A program made the position numbers and the translations under genes. A model generated the notes under the pieces. The model had not been told where the DNA came from. It saw nothing but the letters and a program-made list of their open reading frames with translations, and searched no databases. Positions 1-13,963 of a stretch of DNA of 64,000 bases are shown in pieces (position 1 is the stretch's first letter; the number at the start of each line of letters is the position of its first letter). Source of the stretch: Rotaria sordida (Eukaryota; Rotifera; Eurotatoria; Philodinida; Philodinidae); NCBI GenBank assembly GCA_905250125.1, contig CAJNOL010000233.1, forward strand, positions 37,513 through 101,512. The letters run 5' to 3'.

Positions 1-79
1 CATCCATTCCCATCCATTCTCATCCATTCCCATCCATTCTCATCCATTCCCATCCATTCTCATCCATTCCCATCCATTC
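1..79. repeat. 20-bp tandem repeat (CATCCATTCY decamer)
   Basis: Four near-perfect copies of a 20-bp unit made of two decamers, CATCCATTCC and CATCCATTCT, run from the window edge to about position 79 and end at CGAATGCCCGCG. The array is cut by the window edge, so its full length is unknown. There are no unique spacers, so it is a plain minisatellite. Confidence 0.95.
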
Positions 80-1193
80 GAATGCCCGCGAATGAGTTTT
101 TTCCCCCTGGATTGTTACACTTAATTATATCGATACTCAATTTTCAATTTTTACTCATTTGATTATTGATGGCGGTTTTCTTCCTAATGATAATTGTTAT
201 ATTAGATTTAGTAATAAGTATAAAAATGCTGATGCTACTTTGATTTTTCAATATCTCGGAAGTTCAATTACACATCTTTATTTTTTTATTGATAGAGAAT
301 ATTAAAAAATTGAAAATAAATCTTGAACAATTTTTCTCATCATGCAATCGCTTGAACAATATCTTATTAATTTACATCAATTAACATATCTAACTCTTCA
401 AGCAAAGGTGTGGGTGTAGGCGTGAATGGGTGTGAGTGTGTGAAGAGAAGATTCATACTCACACGATCATGCGCCCACATTCACACCCAATAATCGATAA
501 GAAAAAACATTTCTTTTTACAATACCCCAGTTCAAATGTGTGTCGTAGCTCTGCTCTGAATCTGTTGAATTCCTCTAAATCGATAGAAGTAGTATACAGA
601 CATATAAAAGCTTAAGCGAAACTTTATGCTGGATGTAGATTCATTTAACTTATGACTATGAAGGAATTGTCTTTTTCATTTCGGCGCGAACCGAATAGAG
701 ATTTTTCAATTCGTTTCGATCTCTGATTCCAATATCATACATTTCATCAATTCGAATCGATATAAACAATAACATATGAAATTTATTTTATACAATGACT
801 TATTCAACACATTTTCTACATATATATGTATACATCGATCAGTCAGAATCCGATTAAGAATAGGTATAGAACTTTAATTTAAGATAATATCTTTTTATTA
901 ATGTATGTAAAATCAAGGACAAGAATAAAGCTTGAATAGAACAAAAACGCAAAAATGATGACTTTCTTAGTTGTATACTTTGTGCAAACAACGAGAAATT
1001 CAACAAATACAAAATGAACATAGCAAAATTTTATAAGCCAAAGATCACAAGATAGAATATAATAATCAATCACATACATTAGAAACAAGAGAAGAAAATT
1101 CACTTTCAATCATTTTAATGATGCGACAAAATTGTTTTTTCTTTCATGTTGATTTAATCATTGCATCATTATTTATTCCATTAAATAAATTGT
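80..1193. other. Intergenic, no gene seen
   Basis: AT-rich sequence downstream of the minus-strand protease gene. Apart from the G-rich/C-rich inverted tract at 407-489, no coding exon, RNA gene or recognisable element is visible. The one open frame (879-1109, minus) is hydrophobic AT-rich noise with no splice or family support. Confidence 0.6.
407..489. repeat. Telomere-like G-rich/C-rich inverted tract 1
   Basis: A G-rich run (407-446, built on GGTGTGGGTGTAGGCGTG) is followed, after about 10 bp, by a C-rich run (455-489, built on CCCACATTCACACCC). The two halves are roughly inverted copies. The units resemble degenerate TGTGGG, the telomere repeat known in bdelloid rotifers. Similar tracts lie at 5421-5500, 24925-25006, 58739-58825 and 61265-61388. 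Confidence 0.7.
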
Positions 1194-2734
<1,541 letters not shown>

Positions 2735-4259
2735 TATTTTTTTGTTATGCGAAGTTTTGTATCTAAAAATGTGAAAATATATGTATGTGTTTATCGAATA
2801 GTTTGTTTTTTGATAATATATATGATCTCGAACGTGCCAATGATCGACATGCTATTATCTTTCTCTCTCTCTCTCTCTCTCTCTCTGACTATAGTTATCT
2901 TAAGTTTTGTACTTATATACGTCTATGATTCATATGGGAAAGTTAAATATAAACGAAAAGAAAAAAAAACATATACTTAGATATGACTCATCGCATTCTA
3001 TTCTTAGTAGTTTCTATTCGTTTTCTTCCTCAATCCATATGATGCTTCACAAAGTGTTAATCACATTTTACATACATACATACATACTAACTCTATTCCT
3101 TATCAGTTCTAGTCCAATACGTTTTTTTTTGTTTAAAAAGGAAGAATTTCAAAGTTTTATTCTTAAAACCTAACGTTTATAAATACTTTTTAGAAACTAT
3201 CGCTTCTCTCTGTAATATAACAAGGCCACTACAAGGTTTTTACCCTAAAACTAGACATTTTTAAGTTTGTAGAGCAAGATTTCTTCTACCTAATGATGAA
3301 TGTATCAACAGGCTCTATTGCGTATCACTGAAATCTCAATAGAAGTCGCCATTTCCAACGCATTCTACGACTGTAGCTGCAGCGAAGATGGCGCCTTCTC
3401 TTGAAATCTCAACGATATGTAATAGAACTTGATAATACACACATCCTTAGATAAATGAAGTCTTTCATGTAGTTCTGGGACCAAAAATTATCATGAAACT
3501 TGTAGTTGCCTTTCATATTTTCTTCAATGTTATCTAACAATCTGTAACTTGAATTTATATTATTATCATGGAATTTAAATCATTTAACATCTCTCACTAC
3601 TGCTTTATTAGCATTTATTTTTGATATGTTCTTATAAGAAGTACAAAACAATATTAAATCTTATGATAATTAAGATTATGAAATGCTCGAGTAATTTCAA
3701 TTTATAGATTCTTAAAGTTTGTTCTTAGATAGAAACGAATTGATTTTGGAGTATATATCATTTAGTTGAATGAATGCTAATAGAGTGGTAATGAGTAAAG
3801 TTAATAAATTAAACTCCACAATAACGAAATAACATTGGAAAAAAAATGAAAATAAAAACTTAAAATTCTTTTGTTTTATACAGAAAAAAAAAGGATTAAA
3901 CCAAAACTTGCTCAGTAATAAAGTTAGTACACATGTAAAAGGTAATCATAACTTTTGAGATATTTGTTATAGTAAAAGAAAAAGATAAACAAGTGAATAA
4001 TTTTACTTTTTGAATTTGATTCATTGTCTTATAAACAAACAAAGTTCAGATATCTACACTAGTTTTTGTTTTCAAAATACAAGTGCAAACAATGAAAAAA
4101 CGTATACGAAATTAAAACAAATATACACAAAAAAAACTGTTATACACTAATAATACATAAAGATTAAAAAAAAATAATTTCAATTGTATTCATAAAACTG
4201 AATTTATCTGAGAAAAAGACATGAGCTAACTGTCCTACATGACTAGTTAAAAGGAACTT
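2735..4259. other. Intergenic, no gene seen
   Basis: About 1.5 kb between the protease start and the end of the syntrophin gene. It holds a (CT)n run at 2862-2886 and an imperfect inverted motif near 3345-3405 (AGAAGTCGCCAT against ATGGCGCCTTCT). Two overlapping open frames at 2729-3173 are low complexity and have no family features, so I do not call them genes. Confidence 0.55.
2862..2886. repeat. (CT)n microsatellite
   Basis: An uninterrupted CT dinucleotide run about 130-155 bp upstream of the protease start codon. A second CT run lies at 20668-20692. Confidence 0.95.
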
Positions 4260-7200
4260 TTATCTGATAAGACCATTTCGTGCTGCTTTAGTTGATAAAA
4301 ATGCATGTAAATGGAAGACAAATGGTTTTGGTGATGTATCAAAATATAATTGCTAACAAAATAAAAAAAAGAAAAGAATGTTTATTAAACTTAAAAATAT
4401 CTTCATACCATAACACCTTCTTCTCCATGAAAATCTAACATAAGTAAATGATCATTATCATCTGATGATGAACGAAGTTTTTCAAATGGTTCTTCCCAAA
4501 GTAAACGAACTTGAGTATAACCACTTTCGGGATCAGTACATAATGTAAAACCATCTTCATAATGTAAATATAATTTACATGTACGATTATTCCATTTACA
4601 AGCTAGAAAATAGAGTCAATTCATAAAAGAAAAATTTCATGTAAAAAACAGGAATGAGTAGCCCTAATGAAGAACGCTTGTGATAAAAATTTCAGCAAGA
4701 TACATCAAACTAGAGCGCCCTTCTGGCTTATAGCCAATACGTGCGAGCAGTTTTTATCTGAACAGAATTTTTAAATTCGCTTCCGATCATTTTAGTATAT
4801 ATGGTGTCAAAATAGGCAAAACAAAATATTATTTCGCGACACTAAATCGAGTTTTTCTCAATACGTAAAAAAACCTGGTCGGACAAAAGTTTACTCTCAT
4901 TTAGACTTTTGAAAACAAAAACAAAAATATAAGTTCAGATATGGGTTTGTCGTTCAAATCCAGGAAAAAAAACGTATTAAATAAAATTACATATTCATAA
5001 TATATTTAAGTGAAGTTTTTAAAAGTACATAACAGATGACATAATCTAATACCATCTGTCGTACTTAAATTGTACAAAAAATGTTTATTTAATGCTTCTG
5101 TAAATAAGAAGACGGTTCCGGAAAACACATCAGTAGGTTCAAAGTTCTTTTCGAAAGTCTATTAAAATTTAACCTTTTTTTGCGAAAAGTCTTATATATT
5201 CTGAGAGACGAAAGTTCGTTGCATCCACCTATGATAAAAACTCAATTTCGATTTTTCTTCAAAAAAATGGATTTTCTGAGGAAAGAGTCCTTGAAATCTT
5301 CCAGAAAAGTAATAAAGAAATAGTTCATATATTATAATGAAACGCTATTGATATACGACCTACGACATGGGAAGAGGGAAGTTATGATATTGATTTGGTC
5401 GAAAGAAAAAAAGTTGAAAAAATAGTGTGGGTGTGAATGTGAGTTTGTACAACTATGATACAGGTGGTGAAAAAATCCACATTCACCCAACTACACTATT
5501 GGCGAACAATGATAAACAGTGAAAGTAGATACCAGTAGGATTAAACATGACACTTAATGACATTTGGAATATTTCCGACATTTTTTTTTCACTATTTTTC
5601 TTTCGACCAAATCGATACATACCAGAAGGAAAAGCGTGGTAGTACTGCTAAAACGTTTGTCATGATCCGTGACGTTTCCATGTTAATATCTGTGGGGAGT
5701 ACAAATTTCTACTCTGTACACTACAATACTCATTTTAGATCATGTTTCACATACGAAAAACAACTTCTTTTGTACGTATAACAGCATTTTGTAAACATTG
5801 ACTCATTCTATTTGTCCAATAATCTAAGTCAAGTTTTGTTTGAATTCGAAATGTATGTGTCACAATACCAAATTTAGTTCCAACACGTAATGTTAATAAT
5901 GATATATCAATATCAATTGATGAATCACGAATTGGTCGAATAAATCTTAAAAAAAAAAAAAGAAAAAACAAGGAATTATATTTATGTATTTATTTATTTT
6001 TTTACCTGCTTCCAAGTATGGGATAGACAATATCTAATTCACGACAGATTTGTCTTGATATAAATGAAGAACCGAAAAAACATATTTCTGAATCTGTTAA
6101 AATAAGAAAAATAGGTCGCCATGATTTTATTGTTGTTATTTCATCATAATTAACTTGTTCAGCTAACCATCCTAATGCTTTTATTTCATTAGTATTACGT
6201 GTAATAATAAGATGTTCTTCAATTTCAGGTAAAATATCCAAAAGATAACGAGAAATTTTGGAATGAAGTATATAAAACCATTTTCGAGCATACATATTAT
6301 CAACAAAACGTATACTATAACATGTTTGTATATGAGGTAAAATAATATCTAATATTGAACCATTTATATCATTTATTAATAATGGTGATGCTGTTAATGG
6401 AGGTAAAAATGAAGATGATAAAACAAGAATATCACTAGCTGATGATGAACGACGAAAAACATAACATAAACGAAGAGGTATACGTTTTGTTTCATAGAAA
6501 ATTGAATCATTTGATGATTGATAAGATATAGGTGTCATATTTCGTTTATAATTTGATTCGATTAGATTATTTTCAGATTGTTGTTTTTGAGAAGATAAAA
6601 AAGTTTGTTTTTGCATTAAAATATTTATTTCTCGTAAATATCGAACTAAAAACAATATGATTTATTGATGAAGAAAATATTTAAAAAGTTGCTGAGTAAA
6701 ATTAAATAATCAAAGAAAAATTTTCAAACTTAAAATCCTATAGTTTTTTTTTCCTTGAATATTATCCAAGGTACAGAAAGAAGTTTAGAATATCTCTTTG
6801 ATTTATGAGAACCATTTATGACAGAGTATGGGATTACTTTAAAACATGTGTTCAATGTCATTACAGCATAATTTTCGAATATAAATGTGAGTGCACTTTT
6901 ACAAAATGCCCGAGGATAAAAGAAATTAGCTATTTGCTTCATTTTTGAAGGATAGAAATAGATATCTGGCACCACTGTAATACAATATATTTTATCTAAA
7001 AAAGGATGAAAATGGATAAGGCTGTTTTTTTCTGTATTGAAATTAATCCAGCGGTGACACCTGATAAGATTGTAAAGGTTTATTTTGAATCAATATCCAT
7101 ACTCTTCTACAAGATCAACGAAAGCATGATCGAGCGATGTCGCGAAATAAACTATTGCAATGATATTAGAAGTCACCACGGAATTGATTTCAAGACAAAA

Positions 7201-8526
7201 AGCTAAAAAATTTTAGAAGCGGACAAACGATCGAACTGGTGGAAGTTTTTTTCTGACTAGACACTTAAAATTCTTAATTTAATCGGCAAAGAAACCCGCC
7301 AATTGAATATATCTATCTTTTGAGAAGCATTGTTTTTTATTATAGCGCTACGAAGGCATACGATATGAAAACCATACGACTTTTGGAGATTCGACTTCAT
7401 ATTCGTTTACATCTATTAATATCTAGATATTTTCACAGGCACATGAGACTATATTAATTTGCAAAAGATTTCACAACAAAATAGAAGTTTGTCTGATATT
7501 TTTGTAACAAGACCTACTTATCAATGAAAGATTTTAATCATCAGTGAAAAAGCAGTCTAGTGAGCTTCAAATTTTAATATGGAAAATCTTTAGTTTAGAC
7601 CGTTGTAAACCTCTAATTATTGTCTGACGTTTTATAACGACTAGAAGAAAGTTTAGAGCTCATATTTTTAGATCATTAAAACTTGCGTCCTGTGGGTTAT
7701 TTCGAAAATATAAAAAACAATACGAGACTCAAAGAAAGTTTCTCCCGCACAACTCTATTTAGAACTTTGAACATCAATAAAAACGAAAAAAGAACGTGCT
7801 AGATGCACTTTCCTAGAAATTAATAAACAATCGACCAATTCAGTTTCAAGTCTGATTAGTAATCTCAGTGATACCTTCTTAATTGTATTGTCTATTTCTT
7901 ATTATATTCATAAGTGTTCTTTATCTCGCTATAAATTCTAGTATCTTCAAGATTGTTATTAAAACTAAAAAAAAGACCTTCAAGTTCAACGTCTTTTCCT
8001 GCTGTTTTTAATATTTGTACAGCTTCTTCATGTGAAACATGTTGTAAATCTTTTCCATTTACTGAAAGTATAGCATCGCCAATATGAAGTTGTCCATTTT
8101 GATCAGCTGGTAGATTTGGAAATATTTTACTTATTAATATAGGCATTCGATTTTCTCTTCCACCTTTTATACTTATTCCTATTAAAAAATATAGAAAAAA
8201 ATAATAATAAACTTAAGTAAATTTTCATTGTTACCAAGTCCAACATTATCTGGTTTTATTATTTTCACTATACGTTTTTGACTGGTAATAGTATCTGATG
8301 GATCATAAATAGATGATCTAGTATTTGGTATTAAATTTTGATTTGATATATTCGTATGATTATATAATTCTTCAATTAATATTTGTTGATCACGTTTATT
8401 AGTTGCATATTCAATAATTAAATTTTCATCTTCAAGTGCTAAACTTGCTTTAGTCCATTTTGAATGTAGATAAAGTTCAGCAATAGCACGTTGTTGTTGT
8501 TCAGCTAATGATGATTCAAATGTCAT
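4260..8526 (-). CDS. SNTG1/2-like: Gamma-syntrophin-like adaptor (PDZ + PH)
   Basis: Syntrophins link dystrophin-type complexes to signalling proteins and channels at the membrane. Six minus-strand exons can be joined: 8526-8235, 8178-7978, 6645-6006, 5945 to about 5762, about 4600-4409, and about 4353-4260, giving roughly 530 residues, close to human gamma-syntrophins. The N-terminal region and PDZ domain come first: [18 protein letters not shown] is the carboxylate-binding loop and [11 protein letters not shown] follows. A PH domain lies in exons 3-4 (ARKWFYIL). The C-terminal syntrophin-unique region ends [18 protein letters not shown]. The split PDZ/PH arrangement and this C-terminus favour the gamma class over alpha/beta. 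The exon 4/5 junction (donor near 5761) is the least certain. Introns of about 1.3 kb (6646-7977) and 1.2 kb (4601-5761) hold no other gene; the latter carries telomere-like tract 2. Confidence 0.88.
5421..5500. repeat. Telomere-like inverted tract 2 (in syntrophin intron)
   Basis: AATAGTGTGGGTGTGAATGTG at the left is matched by an inverted copy at the right (CACATTCACCCAACTACACTATT), with a loop of about 35 bp. The outer 8 bp (AATAGTGT / ACACTATT) pair exactly. It has the same composition and layout as tract 1. Confidence 0.75.
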
Positions 8527-8588
8527 CGAGTTTTATCTAATATTAATTTGAGAAAAATTTTCTCAGATTGAAAAAATATGAATATGAG

Positions 8589-8868
8589 CAGTGTTTCTAA
8601 TGGAATTCTAAAACAAAATGTACAGTACACGCTGTTTTGGATAAGCAAAGTGTACAGCAAAATGTACACAGTCATTTACATTACTGAAGTGAAGCGAAAG
8701 AGCAAAAAAAAGACAAAGTTCTAGTATAAACTAAGATATATTATAAAATTGTCCAGAAAAGTATACACGCTGCTTTTTTAAGCAAAGTGTACAGCAGCAT
8801 GTATTTTCATAGCTGCAGATATTTGTACATTTTGCTTCTGCAGTGTACACTTGCCATTAGAAACACTG
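8589..8868. mobile_element. hAT-like MITE 1, 280 bp
   Basis: Perfect 15-bp terminal inverted repeats CAGTGTTTCTAATGG bound the element. It is flanked by a perfect 8-bp direct duplication AATATGAG (8581-8588 and 8869-8876). An 8-bp target duplication and CAGTG-type ends are hallmarks of hAT transposons. There is no open reading frame. The inside carries two diverged copies of a unit with GTACACGCTG and AAGCAAAGTGTACAGCA, so the element is internally repetitive. It sits in the shared upstream region of the syntrophin and NSA2 genes. Confidence 0.92.
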
Positions 8869-9181
8869 AATATGAGTCTCTAGTTGTCGATAGGATTTAG
8901 GTTTAGTCTATGTATTGTTTTCTTTTTGAATGGATTGATTGATTTAACCAATCAAATAATTTTAAATGAAACAATGATTCAATTAAAATATTAAAATCAA
9001 TAAAAATTACATTTTATTTATTGAATAATCAAAAATTTGAAGATTAGAAAAAAAAAAAGATAAAAGTGACATCTATCCAACAACTTATCCATCTACTTTT
9101 TTTTCTTAATTTTACACGATCCGAATATTGAATTGAAATTTTTTTCATGGTTAATTAACGTACTTGTTTCTCTTTTGTTTT

Positions 9182-9183
9182 AG
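9182..9183 (+). promoter_or_regulatory. Splice acceptor 17 nt before NSA2 start (candidate SL site)
   Basis: A pyrimidine-rich run CTTTTGTTTTAG ends 17 nt upstream of the NSA2 ATG. No upstream exon is apparent. In bdelloids such sites can accept a trans-spliced leader; an ordinary 5'UTR intron is the alternative. Confidence 0.5.
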
Positions 9184-9200
9184 ATCGACTCAAAAGAACC

Positions 9201-11897
9201 ATGGTAAGAGAAAGTTCTCTTCTCTATGTGTTTGTTTCGATAACGCATAACCTTCGAAACAAAAATTACAGTGATTATATTACTAGGCCTTTGCATTAGG
9301 ATCATCGTGTTATCATTTGATTTACATTCTCTAGGTAATCCAACCCATTAAGAGTTATTCATCAGAAACATATTTTATTAACATTTGATACATATGCAAT
9401 AAATAGGATTAACGATAATGTGAAAAAGGCACACCGTAGTGTTTTTTCAAGGATTTTTGCAATTCATTTTGATTGATGTAATGTACTTTAAATAAAAATC
9501 TAACAAGTGATTGCCTGTAAAAGGGAGCAAATATAATTGTTTGATAATAGTGTGCCAATTGAAGTTATGTACCATGCTTACTAATCCTTTTTGTTTTTTA
9601 TTGGCTTAGAGTGTACCCGATTTCAAGGTACATTCATTTTTCATTTATGTTTACTTTGATCAAATAAATTGGAATAGAATTTAATCAGTGCAGAGTTTTG
9701 ATCTGTATCAACTGATCGTATATCAAAATGAAACAGATACTCTAGAGTGGTTCACGAGGAAAGTATCCTAATTAATAAATTGCTTTTGAGTCAATGAAAA
9801 ACTAAATGAGTTTTGAAGATCCTGAAAGGGTTTGGGCACTCTTAACTTATTGCTGCGTGGATGCTGTAAATTTACGGTAATTTTTAAATGAATGTTATAT
9901 TAGCAGAAAAACTAATTTTCAAATTTCGACTTCAAAATTTGCATAGAGACATTCCTTTAATGAGAATAGTTTAATGTGAATGGTTCAGATGTTGTCGTTG
10001 TTCCTATCTTAAGATACAGCTATGGCAGATGCGTGTCTTTTATATTGCTCATATATAACAGCAGATTCAACGTTCATATTTCAAGATAGAAGCAAATCAA
10101 AACATCTGTCTCTCTACAAAGTTTCAAGTCGAGATTCGAAAATCAGTTTTTCTGCTACTATGGCATTCATTTAAAAACTATTCTAAATTTTCACTATCTC
10201 CGCATCAATAAACTAAAGATCCGAATTCTTTGCAAGATATTCATAACTCCTTTGGGTAACTTCCCTTGTTAGACTTACTGTCTCATCTATTATACGTTGG
10301 TTCGCAGCACAGGCGAATGTAACACCGTGTATGTGGAGTCGACAGTTAGAGAATAGTCTATTGTTTGAATATCGAACTATCACGAAATATTTCCAGTGAA
10401 ATGTACACTAATTAAAGACTGCTCACGTTTAACTCATCGGACTCTATTTTAGCCACAAAACGAACATATTGAACTCCATCGTAAACGACATGGTCGTCGA
10501 TTCGATCATTATGAAAAACAGTAATATAAATAGACTTTTTAGTCTTCGTTTATGTTCTTTTTTTCTTCTAGAAAAAAGAAAGAAGGACGTTTGCCACATA
10601 TATTATCTAAAAAAGCTCAAACATTACGTGGCATAAAGTAAATAATCATATTCTAATTCTTGATGGATTTTATAAATTATTCTATTTAGAGCTAAATTAT
10701 ATAATAAACGTCGTCAAAATGAAAAAATTCAAATGAAAAAAACTATCAAAAGTCATGAAGAAAAAGAAACAAAACAACGACAAGAAGTACCACAAGGTGC
10801 TTTACCAGCTTATTTACTCGATCGTGAAAAACAAAGTCGAGCAAAAGTTTTATCACATACTATTAAACAAAAACGAAAAGAAAAAGCGGTATAAAACTTT
10901 TTTTATTTTGTTAAAAATAAAGAATATGTTTGTTTGCAGGGAAAATGGGATGTACCAATACCAAAAGTAAAAGCAGTTAGTGAAGCCGAAGTTTTTCGAG
11001 TTGTTCAATCAGGAAAACGACGAAGTATAGAAATTTCGTTTTTTTTCTTTAATTTTTATATTCAATTATTTATAATAGAGAAAGCATGGAAACGACTTGT
11101 AACAAAACCTTGTTTTGTTGGAGAAGGATTTACACGAAAACCACCAAAATTTGAACGATTTATTCGACCAATGGTAAATCATTTTGAAAAGTTAATCTTC
11201 ATTTTAGAATAATTTTTCATATAGGCATTACGATTCACTAAAGCACATGTAACACATCCAGAATTAAAAGCAACTTTTCAATTACCTATTATCGGTGTTA
11301 AGAAAAATCCAAGTTCACCACTTTATACATCTCTAGGTGTAATTACTAAAGGAACAGTTCTTGAAGTAAGTATTTCTCGTTTTCAAAAAGTAATTGATCT
11401 GACTGTTTGTTGAATAAATTTTGATAAGAATAATATAGAGACTTGAAGTTTCCGCTATTCAAGGAAGAAGATTCTGGATTACCTATAGATGCTGGAATCA
11501 GCAGTCTCAGAAAAATCCTTGTAACTCTAGAACGAAACACGCCAGAAAGTTGAGACTTACGTAGATAGAGAAGAAAAAACTTTTCCGATCAATTAGTCAA
11601 AATCCAATGAAAAACGGCTTCAGAATGTCTTTATCAAAATTTTTGCAGAGAACCCACTTAATTAGTGTTCCTATCAAAAGTTATTCAAAAAACAGTCAAA
11701 TCCATTGCTTTTTGAAATCGACAATAATTACATCTACAGATATGTATATATCAAAATTTTAATTTTATTTCAATTAGGTAAATGTTAGTGAACTTGGAAT
11801 GGTTACACAAGGTGGTAAAGTTGTTTGGGGAAAATATGCACAAGTAACAAATCATCCAGAAAATGATGGATGTATTAATGCTGTACTTCTTGTTTAA
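9201..11897 (+). CDS. NSA2: Ribosome biogenesis protein NSA2
   Basis: NSA2 is a nucleolar factor needed for 27S pre-rRNA processing and 60S subunit assembly. The translation follows animal and yeast NSA2 from end to end: [74 protein letters not shown], and the highly conserved tail [16 protein letters not shown]...NAVLLV. Length is about 260 residues, as in the family. Exon 1 encodes only the initiator Met (9201-9203). Intron 1 (9204-10452) then follows and CCA CAA resumes the reading frame. Further introns split after GIK, after EKA, within GKRRKK, after RPM, and before VNVSELG. The fifth coding junction uses ATAG at 11078. Intron 1 holds palindromic repeat copy A. Nothing is missing, so the gene is probably functional. 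Confidence 0.95.
9800..10256. mobile_element. Palindromic element family P1, copy A
   Basis: Two inverted arms of about 150 bp flank a central part of about 150 bp. The left arm has TTTTTAAATGAATG and CAAATTTCGACTTC; the right arm carries their inverted counterparts (CATTCATTTAAAAA, AAGTCGAGATTCGAAAA). The centre includes TATCTTAAGATACAGCTATG, which is shared with copy B. It lies inside NSA2 intron 1. No coding capacity is seen, and the termini are less well preserved than in copy C. Confidence 0.8.
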
Positions 11898-13963
11898 TAA
11901 ATTGTTTTGAAATAAAGATTGTTACAAAATTGATAATGCAAAAAGAAAAAAAGTATCGATGAAAAATTGAATTTATTCATAAAACATTAAAAAAAAAAGT
12001 AATTTCACATAATGAATGAAGTTATATAGAAATGTATTGAGTTTAAATTAGATAGTATTTCATAATTAAAACATGAAATTTCAAAAGTATGATTCCTATT
12101 TTGTGAAATATAATTTTTCGTCTTCAGTCTAATTAAAACGAAACGAATATTTATTGCGAAAATTTTGTCATTTTACTCCTAATATTTTGCCTGTATATCG
12201 GCATAATGAACTTTTCTAGAGCTGGCCAATTCGGTTCGTGCCGTAGAGTCTATCCTGAAGTTTCTATAGCGTTTATTAAGATCTAAATCTATGGCAACGT
12301 TTGAAAATCATCTTTTGTTTTTTTGAAATCGGAGGCTTATTGCAATAACATTTGTCGACTTCTGATTATATTCGACAATTCGAACAATAATAATTTATTT
12401 TATTTGGAAATTTCATTGTAATGGAATGCATGGATTGACTTTTTCTGTTAGTCATCTATTTACGACTCAAAATATGACAATTGTATTTGTTTGGTATGTC
12501 ATCATTCGCAATAGAAATGAACAAAACACATTTTTACCAATATGACTTCCCTTCTTTTTTGTCTTTATTTCCTTCGAAAACATTACAATTCATTCAAAGT
12601 CAAACACATATTCATTAAGTGTGCAAATACGGCAGGAAATGCATCTGTTTTCTGTCATTTTGATGACGTTAAATCTAATCCAAAACGACTTTCACATGGC
12701 TATAGTTATTTAACACATATGGCCTTCTCCTTCGGCACACGAATGTACTTGCCATGAATTAGCCGCCGTCTTTCTTCATATCATGGCATGGGAGGAGCAT
12801 AGAGTGTGTCAAGTGATAAGCCGAGTTCTTCGTTCAAAAGATCGATCGAATTTGAAAGTATGATTCGTTTATCTTAAGATGTATAATACACCTCTTCAAA
12901 ACTTATCCACTGTATGAAATAATATTTACCGTTATAGAGAGCAGGATTGCCATCTCTTCTGCTTTTTTATATTTTTTATTGAAAAATTTGAGACAAGAAA
13001 ATCGGTGAATATTGAGTAAGTAGTGGTAGCTACCGTCTACAGTCAATTATTGCCTATACGAGGCATTCTATGTTCTATTTCGGCAAGCAACGCCAATGTC
13101 AAAAGTGTTCTTTTTGTCGGAAACGAGACATTTGTCCGATGATTTTTACAATTGAACGTCAGTAGATTCAATAGCTGCAGAAATATTTCATTATCGCACG
13201 AATATGCATAAGTATCTGCTGTCTTAAAAAGAATTGATAATCGAACTCCATTCAAACAGTAAATGTAACTAACGGGTGGTCCATGAAGAATGACACATAT
13301 TGATTTTCTTTTTCTGACGACACTATTCTAAACTCATTCTATAAAGAATTTCTTGTTCTTCAAATAAGTTTCTTCTGTAGTGGAAAAATCGACAAGATTG
13401 ACAACTACTCAGTCATTGAACTGCGACTGCCACAAAACAAAACAATGATTACAAAAAATATGTTGAAATAATAGTTCCACCGAAATTCAAGGTATGCCAT
13501 GGAACGCTACATCGCACGATGTTTCGTGATTTTAGAAAAAAACAATTAGAAGAACAAGTTTTCAAGCAAAAATTAGAAAACTCTTTCTCGCAGCTCTATG
13601 CCATTGAAAAGAATCTAAAGATTTTCGTTATCTGATTGAAATTTATCTTTATTTTGTTCAGAATACAATCAAAAAGTAATGTGTTTAATAAAATATCGAT
13701 CTTCTTTATGCATTATTTACTGTATTTTAGAACTTCGAAAGAAACAACAAGTTATTTAAATCTATAGAAATGCGAAGAGCCGACAAAAATCAGCTTTCCA
13801 CTTGTTTTGATCTTTACCAATGGATAAATAAATGTTTTTTTAAACATAAAGTCTTTTTTTTTTCATATTCACAATATTCTTTCTTTTATTTCAAAAAAGA
13901 AGAACCAAAATTTTAAAAAACAAAACAAAACAAAGAATCGTTAATGAATAATCTCACATCGGT
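11898..13963. other. Intergenic, no gene seen
   Basis: About 2 kb between the convergent ends of NSA2 and the PHD-TFIIS-SPOC gene. The NSA2 3' end shows AATAAA at 11910-11915. Short open frames at 12542-12757 (+) and 13043-13255 (-) lack start context, splice sites and any family signature, so I leave them out. Confidence 0.55.

Larger units (their letters stand above)
8527..9200. other. Intergenic between divergent syntrophin and NSA2 genes
   Basis: About 670 bp separating two divergently transcribed genes, so it must contain both promoters. Almost half is occupied by the 280-bp hAT-like MITE at 8589-8868. No further coding sequence is visible. Confidence 0.7.

Noticed and set aside
1-79. 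Repeat array at the window edge as a CRISPR array
   Set aside because: Units are directly adjacent with no unique spacers, and the genome is plainly eukaryotic.
4951-4964. tRNA B-box-like GTTCAAATCC
   Set aside because: No A-box, acceptor stem or cloverleaf can be folded from the flanking sequence.
6730-7206. Open frames inside the long syntrophin intron
   Set aside because: No family features, no splice signals, and overlapping noise on both strands.
12542-13255. Small frames between NSA2 and the DIDO-like gene
   Set aside because: Short, compositionally AT noise, with no conserved motif or intron structure.
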